Source: an uncultured Lachnospiraceae bacterium (GTDB lineage: Bacteria; Bacillota; Clostridia; Lachnospirales; Lachnospiraceae). Taken from it: a DNA stretch of 10,028 bases. The stretch is taken from assembly GCA_947594335.1 (NCBI GenBank), contig CANQEC010000078.1, positions 1-10,028 of the forward strand. The letters are read 5' to 3'. The number at the start of each line of letters is the position of its first letter. Positions within the stretch are counted from its first letter, which is position 1. This document shows positions 5,300-10,028 of the stretch, piece after piece. Both the position numbers and the translations under genes were made by a program. The notes under the pieces are model-generated. The model worked only from the letters and a program-made list of their open reading frames with translations. It had not been told where the DNA came from and searched no databases.

Positions 5300-7342
5300 T
5301 CAGCCATCCGAATTACTTATTCTGGCCGTCTCTCTGGCAATCCAGTCTTTCAGAAATTTCATTGTCTCTGCAAAATCCGCGGTCAGGCCATAGCTGCCAT
5401 AGTCTGCGATATAGTTCGCCTTGCCCTTCTGATCTTTGACCCAAAAGTCAAGAGATCCTTCCTGCCCGGAAAAACGCATCACATCCTTATACGATGCCAA
5501 AAGCAGATCCTTCCGATATGCCTCGGCCAGCTGTCTTAAGTCCTCCTTGCCATCAATCATAATCGAATCCCCATACCACTGGGATACGGTGTCGTCCTCC
5601 TCTGCTGTCTCGACGTCGGATGGCGGCGGAAGTTCGATGTCAGCCGCATATTTTGCCTCTGAATATTCTTCCTCTGGTTTTTCAGATGTCTCCAGGTTCT
5701 CCTCCGATCTGGATTCTTCCTCAGATTCTCCATTCTCTGCCTGCAGTCCGGCCTGTGCCAGCTCCTTTTTCATTTCATCATCCAGATAAATATTCGCATA
5801 ATCTATCTGATCTGTATCACACCGCATGATCGGATAAAACCGCTCGCGGTATCCGGGATCCTCCAGCAGTTCGCTGATGCTTTCCGTGACAAGCTCCAGC
5901 GGTACCGTATACTCGCGGTATACTTCCTTCCCGTTTTTCAGCCGGTATTTTATTTCCGCTCTTGTAAAGCTGATCCCCTTCTCCTCAAGCTGCTCCCGGT
6001 TCAGATCTTTTCCGGAAAAATATTCCACACCTGCCTGGGCAGCTCTGTAGATAGGATCAATATTTTCCGTTTCCAGATAATCGATCTCCCGCTCGTGGGA
6101 CTCCTGATCTTTGGGAACCCAGACCCGATAGTCTCCAAAACTGCCGTATCGGCTGCTGATGGCCATCGCGGCGACCTCCTCCTTCCCGGGAATCCAGGTA
6201 TTGTAGCCGGATATGTCATAGCGGAATGCCACGAGAATCACGCAGGATACCGCGAGCGCAAAGACCAGCTGCGCCTTATTCGCAAACACCTGCCGGATAT
6301 CCCAGCGGTAAATGAACTCCATGATCATGCCGCCAAGCAGGCCAAACAGCAGAATAAAAACAACCGCCCATATCATGCTGTCCTCGAAAATCTCACAGGC
6401 CACCAGCCCTGCGAACAGCGAAGTCGGGATCACAAGCGCGATCTTGATCAGCCCCTCCATCCACGAAAAGGCGATCGCGCAGCCCGCGCGCTCCGTCTTC
6501 CTTTTCTGATAGAGAAGCAGGGAGACTGCCAGCAGCGCCCCGATCAGAAGGATAAGCTGCAGCACAGCCGCGGCCTTCGGCCAGGTTATCTGCCAGCTGC
6601 CGTTGACCAGACTTTTCCGGCAGTTCAGATCCCGCATCAAGGCGAACGCCCACGGAGAAGAAAAGCGCAGAACCGCACCCCAGTCCGAATAAGCGCTCCC
6701 TGCCCAGGCCGGAAGAAACATCTCTTTCAAAATGGCCGACAAAAGCCACCACATGGGAATATAGCAGCCGAGTACTCCTACCGCCAGAACCGTCGTCAGC
6801 ATTTTCCCGGTCAGCATGACCGCGAGGAGCGTACCGGCGTAGCTTGTCAGAAACTGCAGGATCCCAAAGCCTGTGGATGCGATCACCTCCGCCGTACCTG
6901 CCGCCCAGGTCACTTTGTAGACGACGCCCACCAGCAGCACGAGCACCTGGCAGATCACATACGGAGCAATGAAGGTAAACGCGCTCCCCACGAGCTTTGC
7001 GGCAAAAAGCGTCTGGCGTTTTATGGGCAGACTGTGATAAAAATCCAGCTTTACCGGCGAATGCAGATAGCCAAACGCGCACAGTGCACAGAACGCGCCC
7101 GCCGCGATCACAAATATGGAAACCTCCCAGTGCCCGAATCCCAGCTGTTCCCAGTAATATGTGGAAAGCCTGGCCAGGTTTGCCCCGTGAATCGAGTCGA
7201 GATACCTGCTTTCCCCTGCCATCACGATCAGAACACGGAACGGGAGCAGCAGTCCGAAAATAATCCCAAAAAGGGCCGTGACCCACGTCAGCTTCTTCCA
7301 CTCATCGCGCGCCAGCTTAAAAAACGAGATTTTTGATGTCAT
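5300..7342 (-). CDS. ABC-2-like transporter permease with large extracellular acidic tail
   Basis: Membrane subunit (680 aa) for the ATPase encoded just upstream. Eight to nine hydrophobic segments are visible, at about 19-41, 74-94, 114-146, 155-180, 183-206, 257-277, 298-317, 323-345 and 356-373. The HSPVKLDFYHSLPIKRQTLFAAK loop (94-116) is typical of ABC-2/BcrA-type exporters, where a cytoplasmic 'SLPI.R..L...K' loop contacts the ATPase. Residues 375-680 are soluble and probably extracellular. They include a very acidic Glu/Ser stretch (535-585) and a C-terminal part with YKDVMRFSGQEG and FWVKDQKGKANYIADYGSYG; a DUF6449-like domain is possible but recalled, not checked. I chose the ATG at 7342 because GGAGG at 7352-7356 is 9 nt upstream; the in-frame GTG at 7363 has no such site. 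It overlaps the ATPase gene by 26 bp. Substrate unknown; a peptide, lipid or antibiotic is typical of relatives. Confidence 0.85.
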   Translation of the reverse strand: MTSKISFFKLARDEWKKLTWVTALFGIIFGLLLPFRVLIVMAGESRYLDSIHGANLARLSTYYWEQLGFGHWEVSIFVIAAGAFCALCAFGYLHSPVKLDFYHSLPIKRQTLFAAKLVGSAFTFIAPYVICQVLVLLVGVVYKVTWAAGTAEVIASTGFGILQFLTSYAGTLLAVMLTGKMLTTVLAVGVLGCYIPMWWLLSAILKEMFLPAWAGSAYSDWGAVLRFSSPWAFALMRDLNCRKSLVNGSWQITWPKAAAVLQLILLIGALLAVSLLLYQKRKTERAGCAIAFSWMEGLIKIALVIPTSLFAGLVACEIFEDSMIWAVVFILLFGLLGGMIMEFIYRWDIRQVFANKAQLVFALAVSCVILVAFRYDISGYNTWIPGKEEVAAMAISSRYGSFGDYRVWVPKDQESHEREIDYLETENIDPIYRAAQAGVEYFSGKDLNREQLEEKGISFTRAEIKYRLKNGKEVYREYTVPLELVTESISELLEDPGYRERFYPIMRCDTDQIDYANIYLDDEMKKELAQAGLQAENGESEEESRSEENLETSEKPEEEYSEAKYAADIELPPPSDVETAEEDDTVSQWYGDSIMIDGKEDLRQLAEAYRKDLLLASYKDVMRFSGQEGSLDFWVKDQKGKANYIADYGSYGLTADFAETMKFLKDWIARETARISNSDG

Positions 7343-8219
7343 ATCCGGCCACCTCCGTTTCACTGATAAAGATTTCCTCGAGAGTCAGCGGCAGGATCTC
7401 GCAGAACAGCGGCTGCTTCTCCTGCACCTTCCGAAGCACCTGATCCCGCGTTCCCCGCGCGATCAGCGTGAGCAGAGATCCCCTCTTGTCGTACTGCAGA
7501 ATTTCCAGTTCCCCATGCAGCTCCTTCTCAAGCGCCGGATCCGGAATTACGCACTGTACTTTATGAATACGGAGCTTCATCTCGTCGAGATCCTTCGCAA
7601 ACAGGATTCCTCCCTTGTGGAGAAGACCCACATGGTCGCAGATATCTTCAATCTCGCGCAGGCTGTGCGAGGCGATAACCGGCGTGAAATCCCGGTTCAG
7701 GATCTCGGAGGCAAACAGGCTTTTCACTGCCTGGCGCATCACCGGATCCAGCCCGTCGAACGTCTCGTCGCAGAGCAGATATTCCGTGTTGGCGCAGACA
7801 CCGAGCAGCACGGAGACCTGCTTCTTCATACCTTTGGAAAACGTGGAAAGCTTCCTTTTCGGATCCAGATCAAACTTCACGAGCATTTCCTGATAACGCT
7901 TCGCGTCAAACCGCGGATACAGCAGACGATAGTACTCCATCATCCCGAGCGGCGTCGCGTTGGGATAAAACCATGCCGTATCAGGGATAAAGCAGACCCG
8001 CTCCTTGGCTGCCGGGTTCTCCCACACCGGCTTGTCATCGACCGTCACGCTGCCTTCCTGCGGCTTCAGCACGCCGCTGACCACGCGAAGCAGTGTGCTC
8101 TTGCCGGCGCCGTTCGTCCCGACCAGGCCGAAGATGGATCCGGTCTGCATCTGTGCGCTCACATGATCCAGTGCCAGGATATCGTCAAAGCGCATCGAAA
8201 CATTGTCTATCCTGATCAT
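7317..8219 (-). CDS. ABC transporter ATP-binding protein (YtrB/BcrA-type)
   Basis: Nucleotide-binding subunit, 300 aa, that powers the adjacent permease from the cytoplasmic face. Motifs in order: Walker A GTNGAGKS (34-41), a signature motif of variant form TFSKGMKKQ (126-134, in place of LSGGQ), Walker B LLCDE (148-152) with the D-loop GLDP (156-159), and the switch His185 (ASHS). The Q-loop region reads CFIPDTAWFYPN (76-87), without a clear glutamine, as is common in exporters of this kind. Residues from about 205 form the C-terminal extension seen in BcrA/YtrB-like proteins. The start codon overlaps the GntR stop as ATGA (8216-8219), so translation is likely coupled; the ribosome binding site itself is poor. 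Part of the GntR-ATPase-permease operon. Substrate not deducible. Confidence 0.93.
   Translation of the reverse strand: MIRIDNVSMRFDDILALDHVSAQMQTGSIFGLVGTNGAGKSTLLRVVSGVLKPQEGSVTVDDKPVWENPAAKERVCFIPDTAWFYPNATPLGMMEYYRLLYPRFDAKRYQEMLVKFDLDPKRKLSTFSKGMKKQVSVLLGVCANTEYLLCDETFDGLDPVMRQAVKSLFASEILNRDFTPVIASHSLREIEDICDHVGLLHKGGILFAKDLDEMKLRIHKVQCVIPDPALEKELHGELEILQYDKRGSLLTLIARGTRDQVLRKVQEKQPLFCEILPLTLEEIFISETEVAGYDIKNLVF
7352..7356 (-). promoter_or_regulatory. Ribosome binding site deciding the permease start
   Basis: Minus-strand GGAGG lies 9 nt before the ATG at 7342, inside the 3' end of the ATPase gene. It favours ATG 7342 over the in-frame GTG at 7363, seven codons upstream. Confidence 0.75.
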
Positions 8220-8596
8220 AGGCTCTTCTCATCCCCCTCTCCAAAATATTCCCGTGCACGCTTTACAAACTCCTCACACGGAATGTCAAGCTCCTTCCCC
8301 TTCTCCACCAGCTCCTTCAGCGACTGGTACACGCTCTCCTGCTTCTTCACCTTCAATCCCTCATTTCCGGAAACAAAATTTCCCCGCCCCTTCACCGGAT
8401 AAATATAGCCCTCCTGCTCCAGAAGCGCATAAGCTTTCTGAATCGTGTTCGGATTGATCGAAAGCTCCACCGCCAGAGCACGTACTGAGGGCATCTGGCT
8501 GTCCGGTTCCAGGATTCCATTGACGATCAGTGTCTGGAACCGCTCCACAATCTGCTCATAGATCGGCTTGCGGTTCTGCAGGTCAATACCTATCAT
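8216..8596 (-). CDS. GntR-family transcriptional regulator, YtrA subfamily
   Basis: A 126-aa DNA-binding repressor. Residues 1-75 hold the GntR winged helix: PIYEQIVERFQTLIVNGIL, the MPSVRALAVELSINPNTIQKAYALLEQEG helix-turn-helix (35-63) and the wing YIYPVKGRGNFV. The remaining 50 residues (KVKKQESVYQSLKELVEKGK...) are two short helices. A small tail without a ligand domain is the mark of the YtrA subfamily, whose members commonly repress their own operon with ABC exporter genes, as arranged here. The ATG at 8596 follows GGGAGG (8603-8608) by 6 nt. Although the frame stays open to 8920, that extension covers the promoter and operator, so it is not translated as part of this protein. The inducer is unknown; in B. 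subtilis the ytr operon responds to certain cell-wall-active antibiotics (known family background). Confidence 0.92.
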   Translation of the reverse strand: MIGIDLQNRKPIYEQIVERFQTLIVNGILEPDSQMPSVRALAVELSINPNTIQKAYALLEQEGYIYPVKGRGNFVSGNEGLKVKKQESVYQSLKELVEKGKELDIPCEEFVKRAREYFGEGDEKSL

Positions 8597-8602
8597 GGGC
8601 CG

Positions 8603-8645
8603 CCTCCCTTCTGTACCGGTACAAATCTTACGCACTTTTTGCGTA
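8603..8645 (-). promoter_or_regulatory. GntR operon leader: ribosome site, perfect palindrome and hairpin
   Basis: The short leader holds the GGGAGG ribosome site (8603-8608). Next to it is the perfect 12-bp palindrome TGTACCGGTACA (8612-8623), then a hairpin TACGCA/TGCGTA (8629-8634 with 8640-8645, five-base loop). The palindrome could be a second dimeric protein site or could mask the ribosome site in RNA. Its role is unproven. Confidence 0.4.
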
Positions 8646-8648
8646 CCA

Positions 8649-8673
8649 AGTGTACTATTAGTATTAATACACA
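8649..8673. promoter_or_regulatory. Candidate YtrA-type operator
   Basis: AGTGTA (8649-8654) and TACACA (8668-8673) are separated by 13 bp. The inner bases continue the symmetry (GTGTAnTAnTA n TAnTAnTACAC). This agrees with the AGTGTA-N13-TACACT inverted repeat I recall for B. subtilis YtrA. It begins 2 bp downstream of the -10 box and covers the expected transcription start, the right place for autorepression. Confidence 0.7.
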
Positions 8674-8674
8674 T

Positions 8675-8703
8675 AGTATACAGTAGGGAAACCTGTTTGT
8701 CAA
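8675..8703 (-). promoter_or_regulatory. Strong sigma-A promoter of the GntR-ABC operon
   Basis: Minus-strand TTGACA (8703-8698), a 17-nt spacer and TATACT (8680-8675): a near-consensus promoter. Such strength is usual when a repressor holds it shut. The expected start, near 8668, falls inside the palindromic operator. Confidence 0.85.
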
Positions 8704-8730
8704 CCTCTAATTTTCTACGCAGGTCTGCGA

Positions 8731-8771
8731 TCGAGGAGGAGGCGGTTTTCCTCCTGCTCGTCTGCGCGGCC
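8731..8771. repeat. Hairpin repeat, copy B
   Basis: Second copy of the element at 1080-1118. The stem CGAGGAGGA (8732-8740) pairs with TCCTGCTCG (8752-8760) except for one G-G mismatch, and is followed by GTCTGCGCGGCC. One stem pair covaries with copy A (G-C there, A-T here). It lies 28 bp upstream of the -35 box of the GntR operon, in a gap with no gene. Confidence 0.55.
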
Positions 8772-8820
8772 CGGGTGCTGCGGCAGCAGCTGATTTCCCT
8801 GCCCGGGCCTGCGCATAGAC
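8760..8820. other. GC-rich nested hairpin
   Basis: GCGC-GGCCCGGG (8764-8775) pairs with CCCGGGCC-T-GCGC (8802-8814, one bulged T). GTCT/AGAC (8760-8763 with 8817-8820) extends the stem outward. An inner TGCTG-CGG-CAGCA hairpin (8776-8788) sits in the loop. It partly overlaps repeat copy B. In the 354-bp gap between the lipoprotein and the GntR gene (8597-8950), this, the repeat, the promoter/operator and a terminator are all I can see; no gene is present. Confidence 0.5.
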
Positions 8821-8828
8821 ACGAAAGA

Positions 8829-8847
8829 GGCACCCGAAAAGGGTGCC
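8829..8847 (-). terminator. Hairpin terminator of the second SH3 lipoprotein gene
   Basis: A perfect 7-bp GC-rich stem (GGCACCC/GGGTGCC) with a five-base loop lies about 100 bp past the lipoprotein stop. On the minus strand it is followed by TCTTTCG, a modest U-tract. It would separate this gene from the GntR operon. Confidence 0.55.
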
Positions 8848-8950
8848 CCTGAAGTTTTCCGTATCTTTTTCTCTCTTTCCATCTCTTTTCCCGCGGACGG
8901 CGCAAACCTTGCAGACTCATCCGCGAGATGCCATCAGTGCCGCACAGAAA

Positions 8951-9799
8951 TTACTGCTGCGGCTCTGTTGAGAACAGATTCATATTTACATAACCGATCG
9001 TTCCGTCCATATCAACCTTATACCATTTGTCCGTATAACCGATCGCCGTCAGCTGGCTGCCCGACGGAACCGTCTTTATGATCTCACTGTCCTGCGCCGG
9101 CTCTGCTCTGAGATTGGCGCCGGTCGTCGCATAGACCGGATAACTTTCCGCGTAGCTCTGGACGCCGTACCTCGCGTCGGCAGCTGCGGTATCCGCTGAA
9201 GTCCCGGACGAAGTATTCGCAGCCACGGTATCGCTCGGGGCATCCCCCGAATCCGAAGGAGTTGTTGTCCCCTCAAGCTCCTGGGCGATCACCTGCTCGC
9301 GCTCCTCCTCCGTCTTCGGATCCACCTTTGTATCGGAAACGAACTGCTTTGACATATAGCCGTTGACCTCATAGTCATCAACGTCCACCACGTACCAGTT
9401 CGGAGTCTCTCCGACTACGGTAAGCTGATCTCCCTGATAGTAGCTGTAGAAAATATTATCCTGGGTGCTCGTATCCGGCTGCTCGCGGACGTTTACATCG
9501 TCCTTCGCGTACATGATCCGGATCTGATCAAACTGAGTCTCCTGCGCTTTCTCCTCAGCCGGAGTCAGAACTTTCGGCTGGGTCTCAGATTCCGTGGGAG
9601 GTTCCGTGGGCGCCTCCGTCGGCTTCTCTGTAGGTGCTTCCGTCGGCTTTTCCGTAGGTGCTTCCGTCGGCTTCTCGGTCGGCGCTTCCGTGACTTTCTC
9701 TGTCTGTGGTTCTTTCTTCAGCTTGTCACAGCCTCCCGCAAAAACGGTAACTGAAACCGCCAGTGCCAGCATCAGCAATAATGTTTTTTTGTTCTTCAT
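8951..9799 (-). CDS. SH3b-domain lipoprotein with Thr-Glu-Pro repeat stalk
   Basis: A 282-aa predicted surface lipoprotein. Residues 1-23 are a lipoprotein signal ending in VFAGG, with Cys24 as the anchor. Residues 33-75 are a TEAPTEKP-repeat stalk. The first SH3b domain spans about 97-156 (DVNVREQPDTS, VVGETPNWYVVDV, NGYMSKQF) and the second about 221-277 (GANLRAEPAQDSEI, AIGYTDKWYKVDMDGTIGYVNMNLF). The linker between them is Ser/Thr/Ala/Asp-rich. No enzyme domain is seen; peptidoglycan binding or envelope sensing is inferred. The frame stays open upstream to 9862, but the ATG at 9799 follows GGAGG (9809-9813) by 9 nt and starts a normal signal peptide, so it is the true start. The FAGGCDK lipobox context, SH3b pair and leader match the lipoprotein at 1216-2901, suggesting paralogs. 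Confidence 0.88.
   Translation of the reverse strand: MKNKKTLLLMLALAVSVTVFAGGCDKLKKEPQTEKVTEAPTEKPTEAPTEKPTEAPTEKPTEAPTEPPTESETQPKVLTPAEEKAQETQFDQIRIMYAKDDVNVREQPDTSTQDNIFYSYYQGDQLTVVGETPNWYVVDVDDYEVNGYMSKQFVSDTKVDPKTEEEREQVIAQELEGTTTPSDSGDAPSDTVAANTSSGTSADTAAADARYGVQSYAESYPVYATTGANLRAEPAQDSEIIKTVPSGSQLTAIGYTDKWYKVDMDGTIGYVNMNLFSTEPQQ
9596..9691 (-). repeat. 24-bp coding tandem repeat (TEAPTEKP, 4 units)
   Basis: Residues 37-68 are four 8-residue units, TEAPTEKP three times then TEAPTEPP. The DNA period is 24 bp with synonymous drift. It forms an extended stalk that holds the SH3b domains away from the membrane. Copy number may vary between strains. Confidence 0.85.
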
Positions 9800-9830
9800 C
9801 CCTTGTAACCTCCATTCTAACCTATACTCC

Positions 9831-9857
9831 CACAGATATTTCCATAAATATTCTGTG
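9831..9857 (-). promoter_or_regulatory. Stem-loop in the 5' leader of the second SH3 lipoprotein gene
   Basis: CACAGATATTT (9831-9841) pairs with AAATATTCTGTG (9846-9857) over 11 bp with one bulged base and a four-base loop. It lies about 12 nt into the predicted transcript. It may stabilise the mRNA; there is no U-run after it. Confidence 0.4.
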
Positions 9858-9875
9858 CGCAAAAAATATGTTCAT

Positions 9876-9904
9876 ATCATATCATGCCCGTCTGAATCTG
9901 GCAA
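9876..9904 (-). promoter_or_regulatory. Promoter of the second SH3 lipoprotein gene
   Basis: Minus-strand TTGCCA (9904-9899), a 17-nt spacer and TATGAT (9881-9876) preceded by TGA (extended -10). The expected start near 9869 gives a leader of about 70 nt. Confidence 0.75.
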
Positions 9905-9956
9905 GTATTGTTCTTTAATTTTAAATTTTATTTAATTTTTCTTTACAATTTTGATA
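9905..9956 (-). promoter_or_regulatory. A/T-tract upstream of the promoter (possible UP element)
   Basis: The 52 bases immediately upstream of the -35 box are almost all A and T in phased tracts, much unlike the rest of the window. This fits an UP element or bent DNA that boosts the promoter. No protein site can be assigned. Confidence 0.4.
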
Positions 9957-9959
9957 AAA

Positions 9960-10028
9960 CTATTGTTTCGGGCTTCTTCCGATGTGCACATCTTTTTTAT
10001 ACAGATACCACGGATTGCTTCGCGCCTT
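9960..10028 (-). CDS. Possible 3' end of a gene entering from the right edge
   Basis: From the right edge the minus strand is open for 22 codons and ends in TAG at 9960-9962, reading ...NPWYLYKKDVHIGRSPKQ. The composition looks protein-like, and the stop sits 56 bp before the lipoprotein -35 box, a normal gene spacing. It is too short to assign a family, and an open stretch of this length could be chance. Confidence 0.3.
   Translation of the reverse strand, partial: KARSNPWYLYKKDVHIGRSPKQ

Noticed and set aside
6095..7336. Long plus-strand open frame (413 aa) opposite the permease gene
   Set aside because: It lies wholly antisense to a convincing membrane protein, its translation is rich in Arg/His/Gln/Pro with no domain, and no ribosome site precedes it.
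7278..8402. Plus-strand open frame (374 aa) opposite the ATPase and GntR genes
   Set aside because: It is antisense to clearly recognised genes and crosses their boundary, and its translation resembles no protein family; it is a codon-bias shadow.
8597..8920. N-terminal extension of the GntR regulator to 8920
   Set aside because: The extra 108 residues cover the promoter, operator and hairpins, are basic and domain-free, and the ATG at 8596 has a good ribosome site.
9800..9862. Earlier start of the second SH3 lipoprotein at 9862
   Set aside because: It would put 21 non-hydrophobic residues before the signal peptide, while GGAGG lies 9 nt before the ATG at 9799.
9981..9998. GATGTGCACATC followed by TTTTTT as a plus-strand terminator
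   Set aside because: After leaving a loop only about 4 bp can pair, and no plus-strand gene ends before it.

Overview
The window looks like chromosomal DNA of a moderately GC-rich Gram-positive anaerobe of the Clostridia, most likely Lachnospiraceae. The reasons are strong AGGAGG-type ribosome binding sites, sigma-A promoters with 17-nt spacers, Thr/Glu/Pro-rich SH3 lipoproteins, and a GntR/ABC-2 transporter operon. This assignment comes from gene style only; there is no rRNA or marker gene to confirm it.

Layout from left to right. (1) 40-1038 (+): a secreted NMT1/ThiY-like substrate-binding protein, probably the visible end of an import operon, followed by a short hairpin repeat and a 15-bp hairpin terminator. 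(2) 1216-2901 (-): a lipoprotein with two SH3b domains, a Gly/Ser repeat linker and a small C-terminal beta domain, with its own promoter and a hairpin plus U-run at the very 5' end of its transcript. (3) 3103-3981 (-): a metal-dependent amidohydrolase that starts directly at its HxH motif. It is divergent from (4) 4277-5116 (+): a pyridoxal/pyridoxamine kinase with a structured leader. (5) 5122-5294: a 173-bp near-perfect palindrome with inverted ends, resembling a MITE, lying between convergent genes. (6) 8596 down to 5300 (-): a three-gene operon made of a YtrA-type GntR repressor, an ABC ATPase and a 680-aa ABC-2-like permease. The genes overlap. A TTGACA-17-TATACT promoter precedes them, and just downstream of its -10 box lies a palindrome of the form GTGTA-N13-TACAC, as I remember it for YtrA operators. 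(7) 8951-9799 (-): a second SH3b lipoprotein with a (TEAPTEKP)n stalk. (8) The right edge may hold the last codons of another minus-strand gene.

How the genes work together: the regulator, ATPase and permease form one autoregulated export or cell-envelope-response module of the YtrA/BcrA type. The two SH3b lipoproteins share the same lipobox context and a similar ribosome-binding leader, so they look like paralogs that bind the wall from outside the membrane. The kinase (vitamin B6 salvage), the amidohydrolase and the binding protein look like independent metabolic genes.

Most promising for follow-up: the palindromic element at 5122-5294, the hairpin repeat found at both 1080-1118 and 8731-8771, the operator and palindromes in front of the GntR operon, the nested-stem leader of the kinase, and the permease with its roughly 300-residue acidic extracellular tail.
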